DNA of 64,000 bases from Undibacter mobilis (GTDB lineage: Bacteria; Pseudomonadota; Alphaproteobacteria; Rhizobiales; Xanthobacteraceae): contig NZ_QRGO01000003.1 of NCBI RefSeq assembly GCF_003367195.1, positions 186,001 to 250,000 of the forward strand. The letters are read 5' to 3'. Positions within the stretch are counted from its first letter, which is position 1, and the number at the start of each line of letters is the position of its first letter. Of the stretch, positions 54,009 to 64,000 are shown in pieces. The translations under genes and the position numbers were made by a program. The notes under the pieces were generated by a model. It saw only the letters and a program-made list of their open reading frames with translations. It was not told the origin of the DNA and did no database searches.

Positions 54009-56510
54009 TCAGAACTTGGTGCCGCCGCCGAACCGGAACATCTGCGTACGGTCGCATACTTCGGTTGCGCCAACCCCTGTGGAGATCGAGCAGTATTTCT
54101 TTAGCGGATAGGCGAAGTCGAAGCGCAGCGGCCCCAGCGGCGAATCCCAGATCAAGCCGACACCCACCGACGAACGGATGTTGGTGGCACTGTCGAGACC
54201 AACCTGTAGCGTTTCACCGGTGACAGACCACGACGTCGGGCCCTCATAGCCCCAGACATTACCTGCATCGGCGAAGGCCGCGAGCTTAATGCCGATTTCC
54301 TTCGGCAGGAAGTAAAGCGGCGTCTGGACCTCAAGGCTTGCGCCCCAAAACTTGGTGCCACCGAGCGAGTCATTGTTGGAGCCAGGCGTAATATCGCGCG
54401 GTCCGATGCCGTTGCTGGCAAAACCACGAACGATGTTCGGACCCATCTGGAAGTGATCCAGCATGCGCAGATCCTTGCTGCCCCAGCCGGCGATATTACC
54501 GCCCTGCAACTTCAGCACACCAACCACATCCGGCACCACTTCATAGTAGGTACGCGCTTCCGCCGTAGTACGGATGAAGTTCACGTCGCCGCCGACGCCA
54601 GCAAGATCCTGCTTGAGTTCAGCGTATAGACCGCTGGTCGGATTCTTGTTGTTGTCGAGTGTGTTGTAGGCGGTGGTGTAACCGAGCATCGACACGGTAA
54701 CTGGACCGTTGGCCAGTTCCTTACGGACCGCGAGCGAGGCTTCGCCGTCCGCATAACACTCGTCGAGAGGCTTCACAGCGCCCGGCTGATGGGCGTTGTA
54801 GCCAGACGGCGTTGGCGTAAACATCGGCGAAGCCGTCGATATACAGTTATTATACTGGTCCGGCAGCGTGATCTTCTGACGATAGATCGAATAGCGCGGC
54901 GAGAACGACAGTTCCTCAGTTAGCGCAAAGCCGAGACGAAGGTTCGTGCCGTAGGTCTCCATCGAGTAGGAAACCGAATTCGATGCGGTGTTCTTGCGCC
55001 AAAACAAGTCGACGCCACCAGCCATGCGATAACCGAGCAGATAGGGCTCGACGAAGTTCAGGTCGACGCCACGCGTGCGCTGGCCGTAGGTCACGGCGGC
55101 CTTGGCATACTGGCCGCGGCCCATCAGGTTGCGGTCAGCGACGCTGGCCTCGGCAATGAAACCGTCGGCGGTCGAATAGCCGCCCGCAATGGAGAACTCG
55201 CCAGTCGATTGCTCTTCGACGTTGACATTGACCACAACGCGATCGGGCGCTGACCCTGGTTCGTTGGTGATCTTCACGGTCTTGAAGTAATTGAGGTTTT
55301 TCAAGCGACGCTCGGCGCGGTCGATCAGCGCGCGGTTATAGGCGTCGCCTTCCGAAATATCGAACTCGCGGCGGATCACGTAATCGCGGGTGCGGTTATT
55401 GCCGCGGATGTTGATGCGCTCGATATAGGCGCGCGTGCCCTCTTCCACGACGAAGGCAAGGTTGATGGTGCGTGTGTCGACCTTGCGCTCGCCGCGCGGA
55501 CGCACGTTGGCGAAGGCATAGCCGCGCTTGGCCGCTTCGATCGCCATGGCTTCGACGCTCTTCTCGACGAGATCGGCGTTGTAGACGCTGCCGGGAGACA
55601 GCTTGACCTTGCCTCGCAGATCGCCGGTGTCGATAGCGCGAACGTTGGAGATCACATCAACGGTGCCGACGCGGTATTGCGGCCCCTCGTCGATGGTGAA
55701 GGTGATGATGAAGCCCTTCTTCGACGGATCGTATTCGCCGACAGCCGAGATAATACGAACGTCCGCGTAGCCGTACTTGAGATAGAAACGGCGCAGCAGG
55801 TCGCGGTCGGCTTCGACGCGATCCGGATCGTAGATGTCGGTGGTCTGCAGGAAGCTGAGGAAGTTGCTTTCCGCGGTCTTGATGACGTCCTTGAGGCGGC
55901 TGCGTGAAAAGGCCTTGTTGCCGACGAAGCGGATATCCTTGACGCCGGTCTTGTCGCCTTCCTTGATCTCGAAGACCAGGTTCACGCGATTGTTCGGCAA
56001 CTCGATGATCTTCGGCGTGACAGTGACGTCGAAACGGCCGCTGCGCTGATAGATTTCGATGATGCGCTGCACGTCGGATTGCACGGTCGGCTTCGACAAT
56101 GTGCCGCGCGCCTTCGACTGCACTTCGAGCTTGAGCTGGTCGTCCTTGGCCTTCTTGTTGCCCTCGAACGCGACCTGGTTGATGACCGGGTTCTCAACCA
56201 CGGTCACGACCAGACGACCGCCGGTATTGCTGGTGCGGACGTCCTCGAACAGACCGGTGGCGTAAAGCGCCTTGAGGCCCTCGTCGATCTCGACAGGCCC
56301 CAGACGGCCCGAACCGCTGCGGAAATAGGAACGGATGGTCTCGGCTTCGACGCGGCGGTTGCCCTGCACGACGATCGAGTTAGCCGACTGCGCCATCGCA
56401 GGCGTGGAGGAAGAAATGGTAACGCCGGCGGTACCAACAACGATACCACCGAGGAAGACCAGAGAGAGGGTCAGTCCCCGAATAACCCGCACACTAAGTC
56501 CCATGCGCAA
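54009..56510 (-). CDS. bamA: Outer membrane protein assembly factor BamA
   Basis: Central component of the machine that inserts beta-barrel proteins into the outer membrane. The 833 residues have a signal peptide at about 1-40 ending [11 protein letters not shown], five POTRA repeats at about 45-440 and a 16-strand barrel to the C-terminal phenylalanine (RFGGGTKF). The barrel contains a VRGF motif ([15 protein letters not shown]). It sits between rseP and lpxD, the common proteobacterial arrangement. Confidence 0.97.
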   Translation of the reverse strand: MRMGLSVRVIRGLTLSLVFLGGIVVGTAGVTISSSTPAMAQSANSIVVQGNRRVEAETIRSYFRSGSGRLGPVEIDEGLKALYATGLFEDVRTSNTGGRLVVTVVENPVINQVAFEGNKKAKDDQLKLEVQSKARGTLSKPTVQSDVQRIIEIYQRSGRFDVTVTPKIIELPNNRVNLVFEIKEGDKTGVKDIRFVGNKAFSRSRLKDVIKTAESNFLSFLQTTDIYDPDRVEADRDLLRRFYLKYGYADVRIISAVGEYDPSKKGFIITFTIDEGPQYRVGTVDVISNVRAIDTGDLRGKVKLSPGSVYNADLVEKSVEAMAIEAAKRGYAFANVRPRGERKVDTRTINLAFVVEEGTRAYIERINIRGNNRTRDYVIRREFDISEGDAYNRALIDRAERRLKNLNYFKTVKITNEPGSAPDRVVVNVNVEEQSTGEFSIAGGYSTADGFIAEASVADRNLMGRGQYAKAAVTYGQRTRGVDLNFVEPYLLGYRMAGGVDLFWRKNTASNSVSYSMETYGTNLRLGFALTEELSFSPRYSIYRQKITLPDQYNNCISTASPMFTPTPSGYNAHQPGAVKPLDECYADGEASLAVRKELANGPVTVSMLGYTTAYNTLDNNKNPTSGLYAELKQDLAGVGGDVNFIRTTAEARTYYEVVPDVVGVLKLQGGNIAGWGSKDLRMLDHFQMGPNIVRGFASNGIGPRDITPGSNNDSLGGTKFWGASLEVQTPLYFLPKEIGIKLAAFADAGNVWGYEGPTSWSVTGETLQVGLDSATNIRSSVGVGLIWDSPLGPLRFDFAYPLKKYCSISTGVGATEVCDRTQMFRFGGGTKF

Positions 56511-56672
56511 CGCGCCCTTTTTTTAGTCCCTGCGGCCGACACCGCGTCTGGCCCCGACCGACTCTTTTTGGCCCGTCGTCGGAAAGCGTTGTACAGCGTT
56601 TTGTGCGCGCTGCAAACGAAACCGCCAGGCGGACTTTCCCTTTCCCCTCATCACGTTGCCGGTTGGCAACGA

Positions 56673-57818
56673 TTATGACGTGGCAAGGTGCAGGATGTCA
56701 TTAAAGGTTGCAAAAATCATCAACATCAGGACGATCGCCAGCCCGATTCTGAACCCCACCTCCTGGGCACGCTCCGACAGCGGACGGCCGCGGATGGCCT
56801 CCACGGCGTAGAACAAAAGATGACCGCCATCGAGCAGTGGGATCGGGAACAAGTTGAGTAGGCCAATGGACACCGACAGCACAGCCGTCAGGTGCAAAAG
56901 GGCCACAAACCCGGCCGTAGCCACCTGCCCGGACACCTGGGCAATGCGGATGGGGCCGCCGAGCTGGTCGGCGCTCTCCCGGCCGGCGAAGATACCGCCG
57001 ATATAGGACAGGGTCCGGTCGACCACGAACCAGGTCTCCTGGGCCCCCGCCGACAGCGCGGCCAAAGGTCCCATGGTCTCGGTCCGGATATCCCCAGGCG
57101 CCATTGACCGGCTGATGCCGAGCACGCCGAGGCGGTGGAGGTTGCCGAAATTGTCCTTCACCTCCCGCATCTGCGGTACGGCCGTGAGCAGTACCTTCTC
57201 GCCGCCGCGATCGACCTCGACCGTGAGTTTCTCGCCGGCGCTGATGCTGACCACGCGTTGCATGTCGGCGAAGCTGGCGATCTTGCTGCCGTTGATCGAC
57301 AGCACGAGGTCGCCCGACTTGAAGCCGGCCGCCTGAGCGGCGCTGCCGTCCTGGATGGCATCGACGCGCGCGGTCGTGGTCTGCTTGCCCGCGATCATGA
57401 AGACGCCGGCGAAGATCAGGATGGCGAGGATGAAATTGGCAATGGGGCCTGCCGCTACGACGGCGGCACGCGAACTGACCGGCTTGTGCACGAAGGAGAC
57501 CTTGCGCTCCTCCTCGCTCATGGCATTGGCCGCCTCGTGGTCGGGAACGCTGGCGGCGTTTTCGTCGCCAAGGAATTTCACGTACCCGCCAAGCGGAATA
57601 GCCGACAGCTTCCAGCGCGTGCCGTAGCGGTCGTTGAAGCCGACGATCTCCGGCCCGAAGCCGATCGAAAAGGCGGTGACCTTCACGCCGCACCAGCGCG
57701 CCACCAGGAAGTGGCCCAGTTCATGGAAGAACACGACGATGGTGAGGACGAACAGGAAAGGAACGATGTAACCGGCCGCCCCGCCACCGAAGGCGCCCAA
57801 TTGCTCGAAAACGCTCAT
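56673..57818 (-). CDS. rseP: RseP-family site-2 metalloprotease
   Basis: Intramembrane zinc protease acting on anti-sigma factors and remnant signal peptides. The 381 residues have the zinc motif HELGH at 32-36 in FFHELGHFLVARW, one PDZ domain at about 130-215 (AGFKSGDLVLSINGSKI), and the third zinc ligand in NLFPIPLLDGGHL. There are four hydrophobic segments. It has a single PDZ domain rather than the two of E. coli RseP. It follows dxr by 50 nt. Confidence 0.95.
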   Translation of the reverse strand: MSVFEQLGAFGGGAAGYIVPFLFVLTIVVFFHELGHFLVARWCGVKVTAFSIGFGPEIVGFNDRYGTRWKLSAIPLGGYVKFLGDENAASVPDHEAANAMSEEERKVSFVHKPVSSRAAVVAAGPIANFILAILIFAGVFMIAGKQTTTARVDAIQDGSAAQAAGFKSGDLVLSINGSKIASFADMQRVVSISAGEKLTVEVDRGGEKVLLTAVPQMREVKDNFGNLHRLGVLGISRSMAPGDIRTETMGPLAALSAGAQETWFVVDRTLSYIGGIFAGRESADQLGGPIRIAQVSGQVATAGFVALLHLTAVLSVSIGLLNLFPIPLLDGGHLLFYAVEAIRGRPLSERAQEVGFRIGLAIVLMLMIFATFNDILHLATS

Positions 57819-57868
57819 CTGAAATCCTCGTCCGGGCCGCGAAAGGCCACACTATGACCGAAAGGTGA

Positions 57869-59113
57869 CTAGAATGCCTTTACGGCATTATTGAGCAAGA
57901 GCTCGCGGGCCAGTCCTCTGGCGGTATGGTCAACGGCGAGCGCGGCCTCCACCGATAGCGGCTCGGCCAGAAGCCCACGCTTGCCTGCAGCCTCGAGCGT
58001 CGCCTCGACCAACGCGGCGATGCCGGCGAAGCTCAGGCGCCCGGCCATGAATTCGGCCACCGCCACCTCGTCGGCGGCGTTCAGGACGGTCGGCGCCGCC
58101 CCGCCCGCGATCATGGCCTGCCGCGCCAGTCCGAGTGCCGGAAAACGCGTGAGATCCGGATTCTCGAACGTTAATTCGCGCAAAGCGGCCAGATCCAGCC
58201 GTGGAACCGGGCCGTCGAGACGCTCAGGGTAAGCCAGACAATGGGCAATCGGCACCCGCATGTCAGCCGGCCCGAGCTGGGCCACCACCGAGCCGTCGCG
58301 AAACTCGACAAGGCCATGGACCACGGATTGCGGATGCACCAGCACCTCGATCTCGTCGGGCGCGAGACCGAACAGATGATGCGCCTCGATCAGTTCGAGG
58401 CCCTTGTTCATCAACGTCGCGGAGTCGATCGTGACCTTCGGCCCCATCGACCAGTTCGGATGCTTGAGCGCCTGTTCCGGCGTCGCCGCCTTGATCGCAT
58501 CCAGCGTCCAGGTACGGAACGGACCGCCCGACGCGGTAAGGATCACGCGCGACACGTCTTCGCGGCGACCGGCGCCGAGCGCCTGAAACACCGCGTTGTG
58601 TTCGCTGTCCACCGGCAGGACCGCGGCGCCCGAGGCCTTGGCGCGGCGCATGAACAGGGAGCCGGCGCAAACAAGGCATTCCTTGTTGGCGAGCGCGACC
58701 GTTGCACCACGCTCAATGGCGGCCAGCGTCGGTTTGAGGCCGACTGCGCCGGCAATCGCGGCCATCACCCAATCCGCGGGGCGCTGCGCGGCTTCGATCA
58801 AACCCGCCTCGCCTGCGGCGGTTTCAATGCCGCTGCCAGCGAGTGCCGCTTTGAGTTCGGCATAACCGCTTTCATCTGCCAGCACGGCCACGCGAGCGCC
58901 GAGCTCGCGCGCAACCATCGCCAGCGCCGCGGCATTGCTGTTGGCGGTCACGGCCTCGACGCGAAAGCGATCGGGCGAACGCTTGATGAGATCGACCGTG
59001 CTCGAGCCGATGGAGCCGGTGGCGCCAAGAATGCTGACGCTGCGCGCTTTCGCTTGCGGCTGCGATGCCGAAAGCCGGGTCGCTGCGAGCCCTCCCGCAC
59101 TGATGGCGCTCAT
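57869..59113 (-). CDS. dxr: 1-deoxy-D-xylulose 5-phosphate reductoisomerase
   Basis: Second step of the MEP isoprenoid pathway. I start at the ATG 59113 ([15 protein letters not shown]), 5 nt after the cdsA stop, giving 414 residues; a longer open frame upstream is the antiparallel-frame shadow of cdsA. Landmarks are the NADPH motif [18 protein letters not shown] near residue 27, [21 protein letters not shown] and [21 protein letters not shown]. The N-terminus is about 20 residues longer than in E. coli. Its pathway partner ispDF is at 5 kb. Confidence 0.95.
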   Translation of the reverse strand: MSAISAGGLAATRLSASQPQAKARSVSILGATGSIGSSTVDLIKRSPDRFRVEAVTANSNAAALAMVARELGARVAVLADESGYAELKAALAGSGIETAAGEAGLIEAAQRPADWVMAAIAGAVGLKPTLAAIERGATVALANKECLVCAGSLFMRRAKASGAAVLPVDSEHNAVFQALGAGRREDVSRVILTASGGPFRTWTLDAIKAATPEQALKHPNWSMGPKVTIDSATLMNKGLELIEAHHLFGLAPDEIEVLVHPQSVVHGLVEFRDGSVVAQLGPADMRVPIAHCLAYPERLDGPVPRLDLAALRELTFENPDLTRFPALGLARQAMIAGGAAPTVLNAADEVAVAEFMAGRLSFAGIAALVEATLEAAGKRGLLAEPLSVEAALAVDHTARGLARELLLNNAVKAF

Positions 59114-59118
59114 GGCGC

Positions 59119-59985
59119 TCACCAGATCAAGAGGCCGCGGGCCGGCTCGTCGAGACCGCCGCGGACAATGCCGATCGCGACCGCGACAATCGCAGCCGCC
59201 CAGAAACCGTCGAGGCGATCCATCGCGCCGCCATGGCCCGGGATCAACTGGCTGGCGTCCTTGGCGTTGAAGTGGCGCTTGATGTGCGACTCCAGAAGAT
59301 CGCCCGCCTGCGACACGACCGACAGCACAACGGCCAGACCGGCAATGGCGGCGGTGTTGAAACCGCCGAACAAGGTGGCGACCGCCACAGCCGCGGCAAC
59401 GGCGCCGATCGTACCGCCGATGGCCCCTGACCAGGTCTTCTTCGGGCTCACCGCAGGCATCAGCTTCGGTCCGCCGATGGCGCGGCCGGTGAAGTATGCG
59501 AGCACGTCGGTGGTCCAGACGACGGCAAACAAAAGGACGATGGCGATGAAGCCCATGACGTCCTCGCCGCGCAAGATCATCGGCGCCAGCATCATCGAAC
59601 CCGCATAGCCAATGCCGCCGACAATCCACAGCCGCTGCGCGCGCGTCACGAAAATCGACGCCGCGAGCGCCCCCAGCGCCATCAACAGCAGCGCCGCCAC
59701 CGGATGGTCGGTCCACGCCAGTATCGCAGCGAGCACGATGGCACCGCCGCATGACAGCACCAGCATCCGGTGATCGCGTCCGGCAACAAGGCCGATCCAT
59801 TCCCACAGCACCGCGAGCGCCGCGAGCACCCAGAACACCGCGAAGATCCAGCCACCCCACCACGCCGCGCCGATGGCAACCGGCGCCATCACCGCGGCCG
59901 AGATGACGCGCAGCACCAGATTGCTCGTTGCCGGCTTTCCGTCTCCGGAATTGACGCCCGCTTCGGCCGGCGGCACCGACATCAC
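59119..59985 (-). CDS. cdsA: Phosphatidate cytidylyltransferase
   Basis: Makes CDP-diacylglycerol, precursor of all phospholipids. The 288-residue membrane protein has about eight hydrophobic segments and the C-terminal family signature region [19 protein letters not shown] followed by [13 protein letters not shown]. It overlaps uppS by 4 nt at its start. Confidence 0.95.
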   Translation of the reverse strand: MMSVPPAEAGVNSGDGKPATSNLVLRVISAAVMAPVAIGAAWWGGWIFAVFWVLAALAVLWEWIGLVAGRDHRMLVLSCGGAIVLAAILAWTDHPVAALLLMALGALAASIFVTRAQRLWIVGGIGYAGSMMLAPMILRGEDVMGFIAIVLLFAVVWTTDVLAYFTGRAIGGPKLMPAVSPKKTWSGAIGGTIGAVAAAVAVATLFGGFNTAAIAGLAVVLSVVSQAGDLLESHIKRHFNAKDASQLIPGHGGAMDRLDGFWAAAIVAVAIGIVRGGLDEPARGLLIW

Positions 59986-60734
59986 GATGCCGTCCTGGCG
60001 ACGAGGCCGCCGAAACGGCGTTCTCGCTGGCGGAAGCTGTCGATCGCGGCTTCCAGCGCCGCGCGGTCAAAGTCGGGCCAGTATGTGGGCACGAAGACGA
60101 GTTCGCTATAGGCCGACTGCCACAGCAGGAAATTCGACAGGCGCTGTTCGCCGCTGGTGCGAATGATCAGATCGGGATCGGGAAGATCCGGTGCGTCGAG
60201 GAAACCCGCGAAGCTGTCCAGCGTGATGTCGTCCGGCTTGAGTTTGCCATCGGCAACCAGTTGCGCGGCGCGCCTGGCGGCGCGGACGATTTCCTGCCGC
60301 GCGCCGTAATTGAAGGCGACGACCAGGGTCAGATTCGTGTTGTTGCGGGTCAGCTCTTCGGCTTCGGTCAGCAGCCGCGCAATGTCGGGCTCAAGGCCCT
60401 CGCGCTCGCCGATGATGCGCACGCGCACGCCGCTCTCGTGCAACTGGGCCAGATCGTTGCGGATGAAGCGGCGCAGCAGCCCCATCAGTTCGCCGACTTC
60501 GCTGGCCGGCCGCGACCAGTTCTCGGCGCTGAAGGAGAAAATCGTGATGATCTTGATGCCCAGATCACCGGCGGCGCGGATCGTGCGCCGCACGGCCTCG
60601 ACGCCGCGGCGGTGGCCCTCGACCCGCGGCATGCCCCGCGCCGACGCCCAGCGTCCGTTGCCATCCATGATGATGGCGACGTGGTGCGGCACTTCCGTAG
60701 AAGCCGCGCTTTGCTGATACTCGGCGTCGGACAT
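59982..60734 (-). CDS. uppS: Undecaprenyl (cis-polyprenyl) diphosphate synthase
   Basis: Builds the C55 lipid carrier for cell-wall and O-antigen synthesis from isoprenoid units. The 250 residues contain catalytic Asp in [14 protein letters not shown] near residue 24, [13 protein letters not shown] near residue 70, [15 protein letters not shown] near residue 145 and [20 protein letters not shown] near residue 195. It uses products of the MEP pathway, to which neighbouring dxr belongs. Confidence 0.96.
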   Translation of the reverse strand: MSDAEYQQSAASTEVPHHVAIIMDGNGRWASARGMPRVEGHRRGVEAVRRTIRAAGDLGIKIITIFSFSAENWSRPASEVGELMGLLRRFIRNDLAQLHESGVRVRIIGEREGLEPDIARLLTEAEELTRNNTNLTLVVAFNYGARQEIVRAARRAAQLVADGKLKPDDITLDSFAGFLDAPDLPDPDLIIRTSGEQRLSNFLLWQSAYSELVFVPTYWPDFDRAALEAAIDSFRQRERRFGGLVARTAS

Positions 60735-60746
60735 TCTGGCTCGACC

Positions 60747-61304
60747 TCAGACCGTGAGGATCTCCTTTTCCTTCGCGGCGAGAAGCTGATCGACCTCTGC
60801 GATGCCGGCGTCGGTGGCCTTCTGAATGTCGGTGGTGAAGCGCTCGATCTCGTCCTTGCCGTGATCCTTCTCGAGCTTCTTGAGGATGTCGAGCGCATCG
60901 CGGCGCACGTGGCGGACGGCGACGCGCGCGGTCTCGGCGTATTTATGCGCGAGCTTGACGAGCTCCTTGCGGCGATCCTGGTTGAGTTCGGGAATGCGCA
61001 GGCGGATGGTCTGGCCTTCGGTGGCCGGCGACAGGCCAAGATTGGAATCGACGATCGCTTTCTCCACCGCCTTGACCAGCGACTTGTCCCAGACGTTGAC
61101 CGCGATCAGCCGCGGCTCCGGCACCGTGACGCTGGCGCACTGGTTGAGCGACATGCTCTGGCCGTAGGCATCGACCATCACCGGGTCGAGCAGATGCGTC
61201 GAGGCGCGGCCCGTGCGCAGGCCCGACAGCTCGGTCTTGAGCGCAGCGGCGGCACCCGCCATGCGGCGCTTGATTTCGTTCATGTCATGAGTGGCACTGG
61301 CCAT
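60747..61304 (-). CDS. frr: Ribosome recycling factor
   Basis: Splits ribosomes after termination together with EF-G. The 185 residues are normal length: MNEIKRRMAGAAAALKTELSGL near the start, GRASTHLLDPVMVDAYG near residue 33, ELNQDRRKELVKLAHKYAE near residue 106 and VAVRHVRRDALDILKK. It lies 12 nt before uppS and 108 nt after pyrH. Confidence 0.97.
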   Translation of the reverse strand: MASATHDMNEIKRRMAGAAAALKTELSGLRTGRASTHLLDPVMVDAYGQSMSLNQCASVTVPEPRLIAVNVWDKSLVKAVEKAIVDSNLGLSPATEGQTIRLRIPELNQDRRKELVKLAHKYAETARVAVRHVRRDALDILKKLEKDHGKDEIERFTTDIQKATDAGIAEVDQLLAAKEKEILTV

Positions 61305-61412
61305 GACGCTTCCCCTGCTTCTTTAGGTGACCGCCGTTCGGTCGTTTGAGCACGCAGCGTCGCACCGCGTGCTCCGGCCATCAGGCCGCTTAGAACTTTC
61401 AGGCGGATTCGA

Positions 61413-62126
61413 CTAGCCAACCAGCGTCGAACGCCCCTCGCCGCGCAGTACGGCCTCGACCGCCCCCTTCCCCGCCATCGAGAAAACGATGATAGGCAAG
61501 CGGTTCTCGCGGGCAAGCGCGAAGGCGGCGCCATCCATCACCTTGAGGTCCTTTTCGAGGGCCTCCTGGTGGCTGACGCGCTCGTAGCGCTTGGCGGACG
61601 GGTCCTTCTTGGGATCGGCGGTATAGACGCCGTCGACATTGGTGGCTTTCAGCACCGCCTGGCAGTCGAGTTCCGCGGCGCGCAGCACCGCGGTGGTATC
61701 GGTCGTGAAGAACGGATTGCCGGTCCCCGCCGCCAGCAGCACGACCCGGCCCTTGGCCAGATTCTTCATCGCGCGCTTGCGGTTATAGGTTTCGCACACC
61801 GTCGTCATGGTGAGCGCCGACAGGGTGCGGGCCTCGACGCCGGCGCGCTCGACGGCGGCTTCCAGCACCAGGCAGTTCATCACGGTCGCCAGCATGCCCA
61901 TGGTGTCGCCAACGGGGCGCGGCACGCCGCGGTTCGACACTTCGACGCCGCGGAAAATATTGCCGCCGCCGACCACGACGCCAAGCTCGACACCCATTTT
62001 CGCGGTCGCGGCAAGATCGGCCGCAATGCGCTCGACAACGCCCTGATCGATACCGAAGCCCTTGTCGGCGGACAGTGCCTCGCCGGACAGCTTGACGATG
62101 ACGCGCTTGTAAATGGGATCAGCCAT
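61413..62126 (-). CDS. pyrH: UMP kinase
   Basis: Phosphorylates UMP to UDP. I start at the ATG 62126 ([18 protein letters not shown]), giving 237 residues, with GAGGGG 10 nt upstream; an ATG six codons earlier at 62144 is the alternative. Landmarks are [17 protein letters not shown] near residue 54, [19 protein letters not shown] near residue 130 and [14 protein letters not shown] near residue 159. It is part of rpsB-tsf-pyrH-frr. Confidence 0.96.
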   Translation of the reverse strand: MADPIYKRVIVKLSGEALSADKGFGIDQGVVERIAADLAATAKMGVELGVVVGGGNIFRGVEVSNRGVPRPVGDTMGMLATVMNCLVLEAAVERAGVEARTLSALTMTTVCETYNRKRAMKNLAKGRVVLLAAGTGNPFFTTDTTAVLRAAELDCQAVLKATNVDGVYTADPKKDPSAKRYERVSHQEALEKDLKVMDGAAFALARENRLPIIVFSMAGKGAVEAVLRGEGRSTLVG

Positions 62127-62150
62127 CAGCCGCGGTCCCCTCATTGCAAG

Positions 62151-62177
62151 AGCGGCGGTGACTGATGCACCGCCGCT
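62151..62177 (-). promoter_or_regulatory. Perfect hairpin between tsf and pyrH
   Basis: AGCGGCGGTG and CACCGCCGCT form a perfect 10-bp stem with a 7-nt loop, 8 nt after the tsf stop and just before the pyrH start. The minus strand reads CTTGCAATG after it, with no T tract, so processing or partial termination is likelier than a full stop. Confidence 0.6.
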
Positions 62178-62185
62178 TTGTTCGT

Positions 62186-63115
62186 TCAGTTAGGCTTCAC
62201 GGCCGCCGCCACTTCGGCGGCAAAGTCCGATTCCTGTTTCTCGATGCCCTCGCCAAGCGCGTAGCGCACAAAGCCGGTGATCTTGATCGGGCCACCGACC
62301 TTGCCTTCGGCTTCCTTCACCGCCTGCGCGACGCTCTTCTTGCCGGAGTCGTCGAAGATGAACGGCTGCTCGAGGAAGGTCTGCTCCTTGTAGAAGGTCT
62401 TCAGCCCGTTCTCGACGATCTTCTCGATCATGTTTTCAGGCTTGCCCTGCTGCCGGAACTTGTCGGCGAGCACGTCCTTCTCGCGCTTGATCACATCGGC
62501 CGGCACGCCCGAGGCGTCGAGCGCGATCGGGTTCGACGAAGCGACATGCATCGCCAGCTGACGGCCGAGCGCAACGAGCTCGTCGGCGTTGCCGGGCGAT
62601 TCAAGACCGACGATGACGCCGATCTTGCCGAGGCCTTCGGACACCGAGGTGTGAACGTAGGAACCGATCGCGCCCTTGCTCACTTCGAGCGAAGCGGCGC
62701 GGCGCAGCGTCATGTTCTCGCCGATCTTGGCGATGGTGTCATTGAAGGCATCGGCGATGGTGATCGCGCCGACCTTCTGCGCCTTGATCTTCTCGACATC
62801 CGGGCCGACGTCGAAGGCGACATCCGCGCTCATTTTCACGAGGCCCTGGAACAGGTCATTGCGCGCGACAAAGTCCGTCTCCGAGTTGACCTCGACAACG
62901 ACGGCCTTCGGGCCTTTCACGGTGAGTCCGATCAGGCCTTCGGCGGCGACGCGGCCGGCCTTCTTGGCGGCCTTCGAGAGGCCCTTCTTGCGCAACCAGT
63001 CCTGCGCCTGCGCCATGTCGCCGGCGGTTTCGTTCAGCGCGGCCTTGCAATCCATCATGCCGGCGCCGGTCGACTCGCGCAGCTCCTTGACCATTTGTGC
63101 GGTAATATTTGCCAT
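62186..63115 (-). CDS. tsf: Translation elongation factor Ts
   Basis: Nucleotide exchange factor for EF-Tu. The 309 residues have the N-terminal UBA-like domain [20 protein letters not shown] with the GMMDCK motif, the EF-Tu contact segment [14 protein letters not shown] near residue 74, and the coiled-coil and C-terminal module ([15 protein letters not shown]). GAGGAT lies about 9 nt before the ATG. It follows rpsB by 111 nt containing two hairpins. Confidence 0.97.
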   Translation of the reverse strand: MANITAQMVKELRESTGAGMMDCKAALNETAGDMAQAQDWLRKKGLSKAAKKAGRVAAEGLIGLTVKGPKAVVVEVNSETDFVARNDLFQGLVKMSADVAFDVGPDVEKIKAQKVGAITIADAFNDTIAKIGENMTLRRAASLEVSKGAIGSYVHTSVSEGLGKIGVIVGLESPGNADELVALGRQLAMHVASSNPIALDASGVPADVIKREKDVLADKFRQQGKPENMIEKIVENGLKTFYKEQTFLEQPFIFDDSGKKSVAQAVKEAEGKVGGPIKITGFVRYALGEGIEKQESDFAAEVAAAVKPN

Positions 63116-63143
63116 CGGTAAAATCCTCTATGCGCCAACCCGG

Positions 63144-63160
63144 CAAAGTCCGGGACTTTG
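63144..63160 (-). promoter_or_regulatory. Small hairpin in the tsf 5' untranslated region
   Basis: CAAAGTC and GACTTTG form a perfect 7-bp stem with a 3-nt loop, about 30 nt before the tsf start and downstream of the larger rpsB-tsf hairpin. Confidence 0.4.
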
Positions 63161-63189
63161 GCCGCTGGCGTCTTCATTCGGAGCGAAGT

Positions 63190-63215
63190 GCCGGCACCGT
63201 TATATGGGTGCCGGC
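63190..63215 (-). promoter_or_regulatory. Perfect hairpin between rpsB and tsf
   Basis: GCCGGCACC and GGTGCCGGC form a perfect 9-bp stem around an 8-nt loop, 11 nt after the rpsB stop. No T tract follows on the minus strand (ACTTCGC). A structured rpsB-tsf spacer that lowers tsf expression is known in E. coli; the same role here is an inference. Confidence 0.6.
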
Positions 63216-63226
63216 CAATCGTATTG

Positions 63227-64000
63227 TTACTCGGCGTCCGCGAGCATGGTCTTCGCCTTGGCGATCCAGCCATCGACGCGACCCGGCAGGCCGACTTCTT
63301 CGCCGACATTATGCGCAGCAGTCGGTGACAGTTCGGCGATCTGCGAATAGTGGAAAATGCCGAGGTCGTTGAGCTGCTTTTCGATCGCGCCCGACACGCC
63401 GGGCAGCTTCTTGAGGTCGTCGGCGACGCCGCGCGGACCCGGGAGCTGTTCGAAGCCGAGGTCGGCGGTGGCCGGCGCGGTCGGGATCGGTTCTGCAATC
63501 GGCTTTTCCGAAGCGCCGATATCGACGCCGCGTTCGCCCTGGGCGCGCGCGATGCCGTCGATGGCCGCCTTGGCGATCAGGTCGCAATACAGCGACACGG
63601 CGCGGCTGGCGTCATCGTTGCCCGGCACGACATAGGTGATGCCGTTCGGATCGCAATTGGTGTCGACGATGGCGGCGACCGGAATGTTGAGCCGGCGCGC
63701 TTCCTTGATCGCGATGTCTTCCTTGTTGGTGTCGATCACGAAGATCAGGTCGGGCACGCCGCCCATGTCCTTGATGCCGCCGAGCGAGCGGTCGAGCTTG
63801 TCGCGCTCGCGCTGCATCGTCAGGCGCTCTTTCTTGGTGTAACCGCCGGCATCGGCCGAGTTGAGGATCTCGTCGAGCTTGCGCAGACGCGAGATCGAAC
63901 CCGAGATCGTCTTCCAGTTGGTCAGCGTGCCGCCGAGCCAACGCGAATTGACGTAGTACTGGGCGCAGCGCTTGGCGGCGTCCGCGATGGCGTCCTGCGC
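63227..64000 (-). CDS. rpsB: 30S ribosomal protein S2, with C-terminal extension (5' end cut by window end)
   Basis: The frame covers 257 residues to the stop and begins beyond the right edge. [18 protein letters not shown] near the edge aligns with about residue 85 of E. coli S2, so the full protein should be about 330 residues. [22 protein letters not shown] and [16 protein letters not shown] are conserved S2 segments. After the normal fold a C-terminal extension of roughly 80 residues carries a helix-hairpin-helix-like stretch ([20 protein letters not shown]). It is the first gene of the rpsB-tsf-pyrH-frr run. Confidence 0.96.
   Translation of the reverse strand, partial: AQDAIADAAKRCAQYYVNSRWLGGTLTNWKTISGSISRLRKLDEILNSADAGGYTKKERLTMQRERDKLDRSLGGIKDMGGVPDLIFVIDTNKEDIAIKEARRLNIPVAAIVDTNCDPNGITYVVPGNDDASRAVSLYCDLIAKAAIDGIARAQGERGVDIGASEKPIAEPIPTAPATADLGFEQLPGPRGVADDLKKLPGVSGAIEKQLNDLGIFHYSQIAELSPTAAHNVGEEVGLPGRVDGWIAKAKTMLADAE

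Noticed and set aside
59114..60070. N-terminal extension of the dxr frame over cdsA
   Set aside because: The added residues have no similarity to Dxr and overlap cdsA almost completely; the ATG at 59113 follows the cdsA stop.

Overview
This 64 kb window is high-GC chromosomal DNA of an alphaproteobacterium, most likely of the order Hyphomicrobiales (Rhizobiales) and close to the Xanthobacteraceae/Bradyrhizobiaceae. The support is the dusB-ntrB-ntrC order, a fused IspDF enzyme, a PdhB subunit with its own lipoyl domain, a ribosomal protein S2 with a C-terminal extension, an alphaproteobacterial LexA box (GTTC-N7-GTTC class), and palindromic intergenic repeats of the GTCATTCCGGGGCGC kind. It is almost entirely core metabolism. 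I see no prophage, transposase, CRISPR array, rRNA or tRNA gene, and no gene-free stretch of 300 bases.

Layout. 1-4.8 kb: a cut-off flavin-dependent monooxygenase, then ntrC, ntrB and dusB on the minus strand. 5.0-7.2 kb: ispDF, a CinA-type amidohydrolase and tspO on the plus strand. 7.2-17.4 kb: a minus-strand block for pyruvate oxidation, read in the order eno, ftsB-like, pdhA, pdhB, pdhC, lpd, cysK, a small membrane protein, lipA, ratA; it joins enolase, the pyruvate dehydrogenase complex and the enzyme that makes its lipoyl cofactor. 17.5-24.4 kb: queF, an MFS transporter, kdsA, a VOC protein, a NIPSNAP protein, pyrG, secG and tpiA. 24.6-35.1 kb: ppiD and trpE, then a trp-type attenuator in front of a second-type trpS, a cupin gene, trpGDC, moaC, moeA and lexA. 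35.1-42.3 kb: comEC, glnS, gltX and gltA. 42.3-49.5 kb: a HlyD/RbbA/YhhJ-type ABC exporter, a Gfo/Idh/MocA oxidoreductase and a stand-alone fabH. 49.6-64 kb: the conserved envelope and translation cluster, transcribed from rpsB (cut by the window end) through tsf, pyrH, frr, uppS, cdsA, dxr, rseP, bamA, lpxD, fabZ, lpxA and lpxI to lpxB.

The most interesting item is at 28.09-28.23 kb. A complete ribosome-mediated transcription attenuator (15-codon leader with tandem Trp codons, competing stem segments, perfect terminator hairpin and T tract) lies not before trpE but after it, directly upstream of a tryptophanyl-tRNA synthetase gene of the Deinococcus TrpRS-II type. Together with the cupin gene it separates trpE from trpGDC. 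This would make synthetase supply respond to charged tRNA-Trp, and the terminated leader RNA could also act in trans. Other points: a LexA box inside the lexA promoter, perfect hairpins between rpsB/tsf and tsf/pyrH, glnS beside gltX, ntrC without ntrYX directly behind it, and several palindromic repeats between operon genes.
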